Below, piece after piece: positions 32,876 through 42,699 of a stretch of 64,000 nt of DNA. The notes under the pieces are model-generated. The model was not told where the DNA came from, did no database searches, and was given only the letters and a program-made list of their open reading frames with translations. The first letter of the stretch is position 1, and the number at the start of each line of letters is the position of its first letter. The position numbers were made by a program, and so were the translations under genes. The stretch is from Hyalella azteca (taxonomy: Eukaryota > Arthropoda > Malacostraca > Amphipoda > Hyalellidae): the NCBI RefSeq assembly GCF_000764305.2, contig NW_025944196.1, forward strand, positions 1 to 64,000, in the 5' to 3' direction.

Positions 32876-33036
32876 TTTTTAGCGCATTTTTTTCATTGAA
32901 GGAAAAAAGGCGCCATTGTGCTCGTCATGTCCGTCCGTCTGTCTGTCTGTCCATCTGTCCGTCCGTGACCACGTTTTCGTCGACGAGGAAATGCGCTCTC
33001 TGTCACTCACTGCAGTGAGTACTGAGTTATATTTTT
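32876..33036 (-). mobile_element. MITE-like element, copy 4
   Basis: TTTTTAGCGCATTTTTTTC to ACTGAGTTATATTTTT, with a central GTCC/GTCT run. Same orientation as copy 1. Confidence 0.75.
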
Positions 33037-33494
33037 GTGTTTTCTGCCACTGCTTTCTTAAGGAAGTTCAAGGCGTACAGTTTTACCGTTCTACTCGTAA
33101 CGTGACGAGAGACGCGTGTGATCTGACTCGGTGAGTGCCAGTCTAACGCCGCGTCACACGCGATGGTTAGGCCACTACACCACAATTAATATGGCCTGAT
33201 TTTATCGGGATTGTTGAAATTATCTTTTTAATCGGTAACTTTTGTCAACTGTAAATTATATATTGTTGTAATAGGTCCACAGCACGTTCGAGCAGCTCAC
33301 TTACTGGGCGTGTTGAAATAAATCTATTGCGATATACCTCATGTGTACATAGGAGAAACTTGACATCTAGAGGAGAATAAAAATGGTGCATTACAATTAT
33401 TTAGGACTTGTACACCGTGTTCATGGCTGTCACTCGTCACGATTGAGTGAATGATTTTTGTTGAGCGCCCGCACCTTGCTGGCAATGTTCGACT

Positions 33495-34100
33495 GTTTAA
33501 TGGATAATGAGTGAACGTTTCTGAATGCGTTGAGTGAACGTTCCCGAACGTTTTGAGTGAACGGTCCCGAACGCATTGAGTGAACGTTTTTGAACGTTTG
33601 AGTGAACATTTCTGAACATTTTGAGTGAACGGTCTCGAACACATTAAGTGAATGTTTTTGAACGTCTTGAGTGAACGTTTCCGAACTTTTTGAGTAACGT
33701 TTCCGAACGCTTTGAGTGAACGGTCCCGAACGCATTTAGTGAACGTTTTTGAACGTTTTAAGTGAACGTTTCCGGACCTTTTGAGTAACGTTTCCGAACG
33801 CTTTGAGTGAACGGTCCCGAACGCATTGAGTGAACGTTCTTGAACGTTTTGAGTGAACGTTTCCGAACATTTTGAGTAACGTTTCCGAACGCTTTGAGTG
33901 AACGGTCCCGAACGCATTAAGTGAACATTTTTGAACGTCTTGAGTGAACGTTTCCGAACATTTTGAGTAACGTTTCCGAACGCTTTAAGTGAACGGTCCA
34001 AAACGCATTGAGTGAACGTTTTTGAACGTTTTGAGCGAACGTTTCCGAACATTTTGAGTAACGTTTCTGAATGTTTTGAGTGAACGTTCCCTAACTCTGG
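33495..34100 (+). repeat. 22-23 bp minisatellite organised in a 91-bp higher-order repeat
   Basis: Monomers of the type GAGTGAACGTTTCCGAACAT(TTT) alternate in a fixed series of four (23+23+23+22 bp). The shortened monomer GAGTAACGTTTCC starts at 33692, 33783, 33874, 33965 and 34056, always 91 bp apart. A 265-codon open frame on the minus strand (33339-34136) results from the repeat. It has repeat-driven composition, and I do not regard it as a gene. Confidence 0.92.
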
Positions 34101-34136
34101 GAGGCTGCCCTTGTAACCCTGAGCCAAAGCAGACAT

Positions 34137-35890
34137 AGAGAAGAAGCTTTACATGCTCCCCGAGTCCTAGGCGGCTCTAATGCATGAGTCGTGCACGCCT
34201 ATAAATTTTGTAAGGGAAGCAGGATGATTTGATGCGTCTATATCTAAAGGAATAATGCGCTTACAGGATCTAACAGATCATTTCTATATGTGCGTGAAGG
34301 TAAAAAAACTTCAATGTAGGCGGAATCATTGCGTGACAAATTTGTAGATAGAAGTGACCGAAGAGCATCGTGTTTGCATGGAGGAGAAAACCAAATTAAT
34401 GTTAAAGATGAAGAGCTGGAGTGAGTTCTCTGCAGAGTAGCGATCCGTGAATTGTGATCTTGACATGATTCGCATTCGTTAATGTTTAGGTCTTTGTTAA
34501 TTTGTGATTACCAAATATTCTACTGATTCACTTAAGAAATGGAAGGAAATTAGCGTATGAAGTTGTGAAAGAGAAAATGTTTTACTCAATACGTTCCATT
34601 GAAGACTATATTAAAGATTCATCTTTCAGACGTCAGCTCAAATCGCTATTTCACGTTCATTAAGATAATAAAGGTTATCACTTGGTGAGGGCATAATGTT
34701 TAAGGTTAGGGGCGCTGTACATTGATTCATTAGACATTGGATGTTTGTAATTTCTCATTTCGTTCTCAAGTCTTCTTTGACGGTACTCCGTTAAGGTTAG
34801 CATCGTTATAAGTCATAGTTCCATGATACCTTTTCGTAATCTGGTGTTTATCAGTCGTGTTTATTTTGTAAAATTATATCCGTGTCGATTAGGCGGTGTT
34901 TGATGGTGAATGTTGTTATTTGCATAAGTTCTTTTTTTATGTTTTACTTCTGTACCTTATACGGCTTTTTTAGTTTGATTATCATCACAAGTCAAAAATT
35001 TTACTTTATTTGTGCACCACAAAAGGGCCCGAAGCTTTTACATATCATGTTGAAAATTTCACTTGAAAGTTGTGAAGAGGATGTTCTGGGCTCAAGAGAA
35101 TGCACCGCTTTTATTTGGTATGTGAAGTCTCATATTCCATTATGGTTATTAACCCATAACTTTTAGTCATCCTTCCATCCAATAGTTTAATGGTTTGGCG
35201 TACGAACCCTGATTTAAATTGTGGGGGCACAAAAGGCTAGTTTTTATGGATATTTGCGGGGACGGGACTGAAGGTGAAATCTTTTACAGCAAAGGATAAC
35301 TCACTTCTGCTCATATCCGTCTCTCTCTGTCTTTCTTACTTCATCACTTTGAACTACGAACCCAACTTCTCGCCAGTATACTCATGATGATTAACAATTT
35401 TATTTTATACTAATCGTGCTAATCTGTCGCAGTGATACACGCGACTAATGCTATCAAAGAGTATATCAGCCTAAATATTCAAAGATAAAGTGAAACTGGA
35501 TCTCATCAAGGTTACAAAAAATAACTGGCAATATTTTGGTAGAGACCGAATTGATATGTAACAGAAAAATAAAATAATGTTTCTCATGAATGATTTGAGA
35601 ACTTTTTTACGAGCAATTTTAATCTACTTATTCCAGAAACTACAGTGCACACTTGGCAATGAAATATTGTAATGAAACCTGCAACTATCGATGTGTGTTA
35701 AGGATACTAATTTTATGGAGCGCCTAAAAGTGAAGGGCTTTTTATAATAGGTTAGTAATGGTGATTCCAGTTTTTTTTTTAAAAAGACAAAATCTTTTAG
35801 TGAATTTTTTATTCGTTTATTTAAATTATTCAGATAGTATCCCGTGCTTTCAGTTTCCGTCGCAAAATTTCGAGCCAATGCTGCCGTCCT
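34137..35890. other. No recognisable gene
   Basis: This is AT-rich unique sequence. The longest frame (34882-35166, plus, 94 codons) is hydrophobic but has no recognisable family and no supporting splice or promoter signal. Confidence 0.4.
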
Positions 35891-35895
35891 TTTAT

Positions 35896-36012
35896 TTAGT
35901 GTCCTTTGCCTTTTCCTTTGCCTTTGCCCTTGCCAGGCTCTGGGAATGGTTTTGGTTCAGCAATAGCGCCAGCAGCCATCATCATTACGACGAGTGCAAT
36001 CAGACTCAGGTT
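35896..36012 (-). pseudogene. GK peptide copy F: second exon only, (GK)5GH
   Basis: This minus-strand exon begins after a TTCTTCAG acceptor. It encodes the signal core LSLIALVVMMMAAGAIA, dipeptides EP-KP-FP-EP, five Gly-Lys pairs and Gly-His, ending in TAA at 35896-35898. It is intact in frame. No first exon or TATA box is found upstream. Instead, about 50 bp of intron lead to an ambiguous base (36073), after which the sequence jumps to the mirror of 28.5 kb. About 950 bp, which in the left arm contain intron, exon 1 and promoter, are missing. This is either a real deletion, making it a pseudogene, or an assembly collapse. Confidence 0.7.
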
Positions 36013-36072
36013 CTGAAGAATTAGAAGGTCAAATTATGATTTATTTTTGTCTCTATAGAATATGTAACAATC

Positions 36073-36073
36073 N
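36073..36073. other. Ambiguous base at a likely deletion or assembly junction
   Basis: The single N lies where the right arm jumps from the intron of copy F to the mirror of 28.5 kb. Confidence 0.8.
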
Positions 36074-36089
36074 GATTATTTTCTTGTGC

Positions 36090-37950
36090 GTGTTACAATA
36101 GGACTAGAAATATTGAAGCTATGTGTAGTGAGTACTTAAATAATTAAAATGTTGTTGCGAGCCTCCCTCAGACATGAGAGGTTCATCCTCCGTGTACGAG
36201 TTTGTCTCCTACCCTGAAGGCTCTGCCAGCTGTAATGAACTGTCTCAAGTTAAAAAGTAATGTATATTATAATCTGCCGTTCGCCATACATCGAGGGTAA
36301 CTTATACTCTAATAAAGATATGGTGGAGTTTTGAATTTTAACTCTTTTACTATTTATATCGGTTGAAAAAACGCGCAATGTTCCACGAGAATTCTGGGGG
36401 CTGTGCCACTGCAGTGGCAATGCGTAAGCTGCAACTTTTCGTTTGATGTGACTGGCCTGTTATTTTTATCGAGTTTGATGACTTCATAGATATTTTAAGA
36501 CTATGCATTTTTAATTTCCCCTGATTGTCGAGTCCATATTTTTCTCTTTTTAGCCATAACGCATGATCCTGCGACTTAATTTTTTTTCGCATTTGCGTTG
36601 AAATCTGCAAATTGAGACTAAGTATGTATAATGCGGTTTTCCATTTACTATCCGTATCAAATGCAGCATATTTTTCTCTTATTAAACATAACGCATGATC
36701 TTGCAACTTTATTTTTTTCGCGTTTGCGTTAAAAATGCATATAGAAGCCAAGTATGCATAATGCGGTTTTCCATTTACTCTCCGTATCCAATGCAGCATA
36801 TTTTTCTCTTATAAACCATAACGCCTTATCCTGCAACTTAATTAATGTTTTTTTCGCGTTTGCGTTAAAAACTGCAAATAGAAGCTAAGTATGTATAATG
36901 CGGTTTTCCATTTAATCTCAGTATCCAATGCAGCATATTTTTCTCATTGTTTAACTTCTGGAGTGTAGGCGCTGACGCGACGCGCGTATATGCGCACCGT
37001 TGAGACCGCGCACTGCTGTGTCGCAAGCCGCAGCTCGCTAAGCAACAAGGCGACGATTGCCGTGTAGCTGTGACAGGCGCGCATGACGCTCGGTCCACGC
37101 GCATAACTGCTAACAATACTTCGATTTTACGACAATGAAGTAATGAAGTAATAAAACCATTGAAAATTTCACACAGCACAATTTCAATATGTTTGCGATA
37201 ATATTCATATTGCTTTAAAACCGGTTCATTGCGGGTGTGGTAAAATAAGTATCAACAAAAATTTACCTGCTAATCGAACAAACAGTGTTCATATTTTAAC
37301 TCAGCGTACAAGTTACTAACAACTATTTTATGCGGTAATAAATTTGGAGAAATCCTTCTCGCTGAGAGTTGTTTAATTGTCTCTTGATTTAACTGAACAT
37401 ATTATGTGACTGAAAATAAAACTCAGAACATTTTAACCAAGGCAATTTACGTATAGTATAGGGTCGTTAGGAATAACTGTTCTTTAGTCGTAAAGGTGAG
37501 CGCACTTTAAGGGAATATCTTAGGATACTTGCAATTTTTCAATTGGGTATCAATTAATCGACCACTACTGTGACCTGGCATATACAGTTAGGTTAATGCC
37601 CTTACCTGTTGCATCTCGCGATTCAACCATGTAGGTACGTTAATACTGTGACCTTGGTAATTTCGCGTTAATCATTCCGCGTTAAGTCAGCCAAATGAAC
37701 TATAAATGAAATGGAAAGTGTTATTTCTCCAAGTTCTTTGTGTACTAGTATTATATTTCCGCTTTATTTATGTCCTGCTATGTTGTTCTTTATATTTTTT
37801 GTCGCAGGTCCTGAAGTGAAACTCAATTAGTTTCCAGAAGGGCTTGGGGCTTTCAGTTGTTTCATGTAAACTCTTTTCCGTGCACATCTATACGATTACG
37901 TTCTGGTATGCCTAATCTCTTCCCTTAACTTATGATCAGGTTCATGACTA
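36090..37950 (-). repeat. Inverted-duplication block, right copy
   Basis: This mirrors 26.1-28.5 kb. It includes at least three units of about 130 bp (36.54-36.95 kb). Open frames at 36350-36799 and 36865-37179 (minus) are not conserved in the left arm. Confidence 0.8.
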
Positions 37951-38507
37951 CGTGGCTATGAAAACATGGTTAATTATTTACTTAAACAACTGCTATTTAG
38001 ATGCTAAAAAAGTCATGATTTTCTCAATATCACGTACAATTAAATATTAAGTAGATCAGAAACTGCTCTGAACATCAGGGTTATTTTCATATAAAATAAT
38101 TTGGGGCTAAACTCCATCGTAGAGATGAGCATCGAAACGCTTTCATATAGCGGCCGTGTCGATGTGTTTTATCAAACACAAATTTGCGTGCATTTTCAAT
38201 TATGCTATTTCAGTAAATGAAAATATTGCGGAATAAGTTCCATTAGAGTTCACGTTGCAACATTGAAATTTCATATTTTACAAATTGTTCGTATGAATAT
38301 TGTGCGAATACAAACAAAGTCAGGAAAAGATGAGTTAATGACCTGTAAATCGGAGAAAGTGATCAGTGAAATGAACTTGTTAATTGGTATCGCTTGATCG
38401 AAAACCTGTGGTTTATCTTGAGACTTCTTCTCGTATGACGGCCTAAACGAGACTACCCGCCGATGCTCAAATGTTGTGCCGATGAAGCTGTGAGTGATGT
38501 AGCCTAC
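37950..38507 (-). repeat. Duplicated block D, right-arm copy
   Basis: This mirrors 25.5-26.1 kb and 19.0-19.65 kb. It has a single unit of the 36-bp repeat and no LINE insertion. It therefore looks closer to the ancestral state. Confidence 0.75.
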
Positions 38508-38643
38508 TCAGGCATTGGTAGCGTACATGAAATTAGCGTACTCAGGCATTGGTAGCGTACATGAAATTAGCGTACTCAGGCATTGGTAGCGTACATGAAA
38601 TTAGCGTACTCAGGCATTCATAGCGTAAATGAAATTAACGTAC
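38508..38643 (-). repeat. 34-bp minisatellite, 4 copies (right arm)
   Basis: This is the inverted counterpart of the 22-copy array. The outermost unit carries the same substitutions as the first unit of the left array, so the two arrays share an end. Confidence 0.95.
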
Positions 38644-38836
38644 TAAAGTACCTATACCTAAAGTAATGACAACCTCGGGAGGCTAGCAGCGTCGAGACTC
38701 ATACAGTTATTTTAATATGTTCACGTCATTTCCTTCAATGATAAAATTCAACCACTGTGCATTCACGATCAAATTCCAATTTCGGTGTTTTCGGTGTCCC
38801 TTTTAACTTTTAAATTGCCGTTCAGAAGAAAATATT

Positions 38837-39338
38837 CTAAGATCTCTTCTTGAATGTTCTGGTTTGCGTGCAGATTTTGATTTCTTCAGTCTCTGCATCA
38901 CTCTTCTCTCTTCCTTCTCCTCCAGCTTCTTCCTCGCTCATGCCGAGCTCTGAGGAAAATTTTGGTTCCGCATCAGCAGGAGCGCCGGCAGGTAGCATCA
39001 CAAGGACAATCAAGCTGAATTTCTGAAATTGTACAGTTTATTTTTTGCTATTAATTGGCTTGTGTTAATTCAACTGAATAGTTTATTCACTGAGTTTTCC
39101 TGAATATTACTCTTAATTTTATTTCTTAATTATTCAGACTCACGATACATGTTAGAATTTTGCAGATCCTCCAAACCGAGCAGTGACATAAAATTTAAAA
39201 GATCTATCGTTAGCTTATATGTACAGTAGTACCGTTTGGAGCGAGAAAAAACAACAAATATGTCAGTTTTTTCATGATAAAAGCTAGACTGTATTTTTAA
39301 TTTCTATATTTGCTACCACTTACTAAGATCGAAGGCAT
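38837..39338 (-). CDS. Secreted charged peptide precursor G2 (2 exons)
   Basis: Exon 1 is 39324-39338 (M-P-S-I-L) with a GTAAGT donor. The phase-0 intron is 301 bp with a TTTCAG acceptor. Exon 2 is 38837-39022, ending in TAG. The length (66 residues) and intron length match G1 exactly. The signal part is KFSLIVLVMLPAGAPADAEP. The acidic middle has more Glu than in G1, and the basic end reads ICTQTRTFKKRS with the single cysteine kept. Substitutions are frequent, yet the frame, splice sites and TATA box are all preserved. This suggests that both copies are under selection (inference). Confidence 0.8.
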
Positions 39339-39398
39339 TATGTTGTCTATAGTAAGATAGTTCGTGAGCGTGTGAAGCAATCAGTCACTACATCGGCC

Positions 39399-39406
39399 TT
39401 CATATA
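39399..39406 (-). promoter_or_regulatory. TATA box of gene G2
   Basis: TATATGAA on the minus strand in the context GCGTATATGAAGGCCGATG, 68 bp before the ATG as in G1. Confidence 0.75.
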
Positions 39407-39685
39407 CGCAGCAGAAGTTGGTACAGCGCCTGACAGGCCTTGAAGGCAGACACTCAATATAGCATGAATGACCTCACGCTGACTTGGCAGCGATGGCATT
39501 CTAATTGTTACTGAACACTTACCTCTCTGACTTTCTTGTGGACAAGTTTCTTGTAACTAATTGAAATGGGAAGAATATAATATGAAGAATATATGAAGGT
39601 ATTCATCCAGAATGCATTTGCCTTCTTTCGTCCGCAATTCGTGAAAATGAGGCCAACTTTGAACTCGGGTTTGCTCCTTATTCGT

Positions 39686-40400
39686 CGTTATTTGCGGTTT
39701 TACATTTTATGGAATCAAATTTGCTTATGATTAAACTGCGAGATATTTTCAGCCGTATACTGTATTTTTATTACACTGGATCACTTACAACTGCAGACCA
39801 CGTGCTACTTCTAGTTAATTAAGGTGCTTGCCGTGAATTCGTTTCATTTTCTTCTGCCTTAATTTGCACTCATATCTTTGAAGTCGAAATTTTGAACATT
39901 TTCTAATTACCAAAATTTGAAGATAGTAAAGTCTAGGATTTTTGAGCTAATTTTTATTTATATTAAAAAATTATTCCATGTATAAATACGATAAATAAAT
40001 GCAATTATTCTATCTATTAAACAAATTTTCTTTCACTTATTCTATTATTTCATTCAATGCATCGGTTATTTAAATAAATAGTCACATCAGTTCTCTGCAT
40101 TTCTTTGTATTTGATCATTTCCGCTCGACTTTATAGAGAAAATATGTTATATGAAAATATGTGTCAATAAATTTTCAATATTTCTCAATAAAATGTCTCA
40201 ATAAATTTCAATATTGTTCTGCAGGCACACTGAAAATATTTGGTTTTAATGGTAAATTTGTGAAATAATTTTTGGAAATATCAACAGAATTTCAAGTAAA
40301 TTTTTAATATTTTTAACACTGTGTTCGTGGGTTTTTGATACTACTCCTGTGTTCAAAGGGGAAATACTATATACTATATTAATTCTACTCAGGTGTTCCT
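39686..40400. other. No recognisable gene
   Basis: AT-rich sequence between G2 and copy H. Related to the left arm only in part. I see no coding feature. Confidence 0.4.
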
Positions 40401-40760
40401 AACAGTATCATCTTCTTAAGAACCTGAGGTAGATGGTCAATAGTTATGATATTTCTATCATTAATTGATTAAAAAAAATCTCTCTAGATTACCAGGCGAG
40501 CTAAGTGTAAAATTGTACGAACTGTTGTTTCTATTTACCTTTGAGACAAACGAGTCGTCCTTGCATTCGTTTCACGTAATTCACGTATCCTTACTTTATA
40601 AGGTATGTTTCTAATATTGTTTTCTGAGTTAATATTTCTCATGTGACACATTCTTGAAATCTTTTAGATTCATTCGTGATAGTCTCAACGAATTCCTCAG
40701 GTAAATCCGATGAAAATGTAACCAACGCACACATAACATTCATATACGACATCAGGTAAA

Positions 40761-40940
40761 ACAAAAAGTCGTCACGCTTTTGAAGTGCTGGCAAAAAGTC
40801 GTCACGCTTTTGAAGTGCTGGCAAAAAGTCGTCACGCTTTTGAAGTGCTGGCAAAAAGTAGTCACGCTTTTGAAGTGCTGGCAAAAAGTCGTCACGCTTT
40901 TGAAGTGCTGGCAAAAAGTTGTCACGCTTTTGAAGTGCTG
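40761..40940 (+). repeat. 30-bp promoter-proximal tandem repeat, exactly 6 copies
   Basis: The unit is ACAAAAAGTCGTCACGCTTT followed by TGAAGTGCTG (later units begin GCAAAAAGT). It is 180 bp, with one or two substitutions in all. It ends 40 bp upstream of the TATA box of copy H. Long open frames on both strands across it come from the 30-bp period and are not genes. Confidence 0.95.
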
Positions 40941-40980
40941 GTATTGCGCAATAGACTTCGCCGCCGCGCCTCGGTCAGGG

Positions 40981-40988
40981 TATATGAG
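40981..40988 (+). promoter_or_regulatory. TATA box of copy H
   Basis: TATATGAG in CGGTCAGGGTATATGAGGGC, 69 bp before the ATG. CATCACTCG, a possible initiator, lies about 31 bp downstream. Confidence 0.8.
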
Positions 40989-41049
40989 GGCCTGTGCAGC
41001 GACCGACTCCATCACTCGGAACGCAACAGCTCCCAGCGACTCCTGAACA

Positions 41050-41371
41050 ATGGCCTCCTTCTTCGTAAGTCTATACTTGGGACCGAGAGCCACACCTATA
41101 CAGCTATCACATATTATGAGTATAGACACGCTTAATAATGTAGAGCATACAATTATTACATTAAAGTATAAAATTAATTTCCTTTCTGTGGCGGTAATAT
41201 CGTATTTTATGAAAAATGCTAAAATGTAAGCATATTTAATATCTACAGAACCTGAGCCTGATTGCCTTGGTGGTGATGATGATGGCTGCTGGCGCCATTG
41301 CCGAACCAGAACCTTTCCCTGCACCTGGCAAGGGTAAAGGAAAAGGCAAAGGGAAGGGTAAAGGACACTAA
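41050..41371 (+). CDS. Secreted (GK)6GH peptide precursor, copy H (2 exons)
   Basis: Exon 1 is 41050-41064 (M-A-S-F-F) with a GTAAGT donor. The phase-0 intron is 184 bp with an ACAG acceptor. Exon 2 is 41249-41371, ending in TAA. The 45-residue product has a signal core LSLIALVVMMMAAGAIA, dipeptides EP-EP-FP-AP, six Gly-Lys pairs and a terminal Gly-His. It is the mirror partner of copy D, but here the Lys codon that is a stop in D is intact. It has the largest upstream 30-bp array of any copy. It is the cleanest family member in the window: intact promoter, splice sites and reading frame. Confidence 0.9.
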
Positions 41372-42355
41372 GGACATTCTCGACGTCAAAAATACCGCGG
41401 GTGATTAAAATGGTGATTTCAGCTATTTATTGACCAGAATTTTTATTAAATCTTATAATACAAATGTCTCCACTCATTCATCCAATGTGCAGTACATATG
41501 CTGACTACTAAAGAAAAACTCGTTGGACTAATCTCTATCATCAAAGAAACAAAACGAGTGAATGAGTTCTTTATTATATGCTTCCTGTATTTGATTCTTG
41601 GAAAATTTGCTGCTCGAACGACAGATCACTATAATGCAAGCAACCAAGAATTACCAAAAGAATATCATCTCCTATGCACGGAATAAATTTTGTACAGCCA
41701 AATTTTTCTATTATGTGGAAACGGGAGAAAGTTCCACGATTTACACATCATAATGAATGGACTTGTGGTACTATCAATATCCAAACAATATCTTCGATAT
41801 TTCACGCACTACTTTTCCTTGCATGAAACGTTAGGATAGTTGTAATTTTGCAGCTGGACAATGCACGCTGGTATCAACACTGATGACTAAATCAAAGTTG
41901 AAATTCCAATAGACAATACAACCGGCTACAAATACATTGAATTATCAGAAGAATAACCACAACGGCAATATTCGTGCACGTTCCCAGCAATAGTTTCTAC
42001 GTTTAATTACTACACTGAAGTCACATCGTCGTAATGCGAACAATAACAATAACTTTCACCATTAACCAATGGTCATTCACTACTCTTTCTTTTTAACGCG
42101 AAACGAAGCAGTGATTAAACGTTAAATCGAGCAATTATGCCCCTACAAACTTAAGCAAGCACAACAATGAGGGTCCAGCCTCACCAAACGAAATTATTGA
42201 ACATCGCAATATCTTAGAATAATGCAAACAATCTAAAGTCTCTTTTATCCATGTACGAGCAGTCTGCATCTCCAGACTCATACCCTTCAACTATTTAGGA
42301 ACTACAAAAATCTCAAAAAAAGTTCCGACAAACCCTCAAAATGTTTCTTACACCT
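41372..42355. other. No recognisable gene
   Basis: I see no motif-bearing frame. A 62-codon frame at 41498-41686 is unsupported. Confidence 0.4.
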
Positions 42356-42359
42356 TACA

Positions 42360-42690
42360 TAGTGATGTCGGCGCTGATGAGTAAGCCTGATGTGGCCTGT
42401 CGCCGATTCTTGAACTTTTTGTGCCTTGTTCACAGAAGATCTAAAATTGTGTCATTTGACTGGATATCTTTTAATGACACGATAGTTTGAAGTAGCTACT
42501 AGACTTCCACCGGGTTCGCTATTGTTCAAGGCATTTCAAGTCTGAGCATATATTTTTCCATAGCTTCATCTATTCTGTTCTTGAACGCGTTTATACTTGG
42601 AGCGCCAACGATGTCATCGGGGAGGCTGTTCCACATGTTGGTGATTCTAAGCGAGAAGAAATGTTGTCGCGTGGATAAGTTGCAGCCAAG
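42360..42690 (-). mobile_element. LINE 3' end fragment
   Basis: On the minus strand RQHFFSLRITNMWNSLPDDI and INAFKNRIDEAMEKYM, then a stop and the conserved 3' tail (GAATCGGCGACAGGCC ... GCCGACATCACTATG). The same family as the element at 24.3-25.5 kb; only the last part is present. Confidence 0.8.
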
Positions 42691-42699
42691 TCCAACACA

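Larger units (their letters stand above)
38644..39685 (-). repeat. Inverted-duplication block, right copy (peptide gene G2)
   Basis: This mirrors 14.84-15.86 kb, including the G gene, its promoter and its flanks. Confidence 0.85.

Noticed and set aside
33495..34100. Telomeric or heat-shock promoter array
   Set aside because: The unit is not an insect telomere repeat (TTAGG). GAACGTTC half-sites alone do not make a heat-shock element, and no gene starts next to it. I kept only the structural observation.
33339..34136. 265-codon open frame on the minus strand
   Set aside because: It is the product of the 22-23 bp minisatellite. The residue pattern simply follows the repeat, and no start context, splice site or promoter supports it.
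36350..37179. 149- and 104-codon minus-strand frames
   Set aside because: They lie over the 130-bp tandem repeat and are not preserved in the mirrored left arm (27.5-28.2 kb).
40639..41324. Several long open frames across the 30-bp array on both strands
   Set aside because: The unit is a multiple of three and lacks stops in several frames, so open frames arise by chance. They run over the promoter, exon 1 and intron of copy H.
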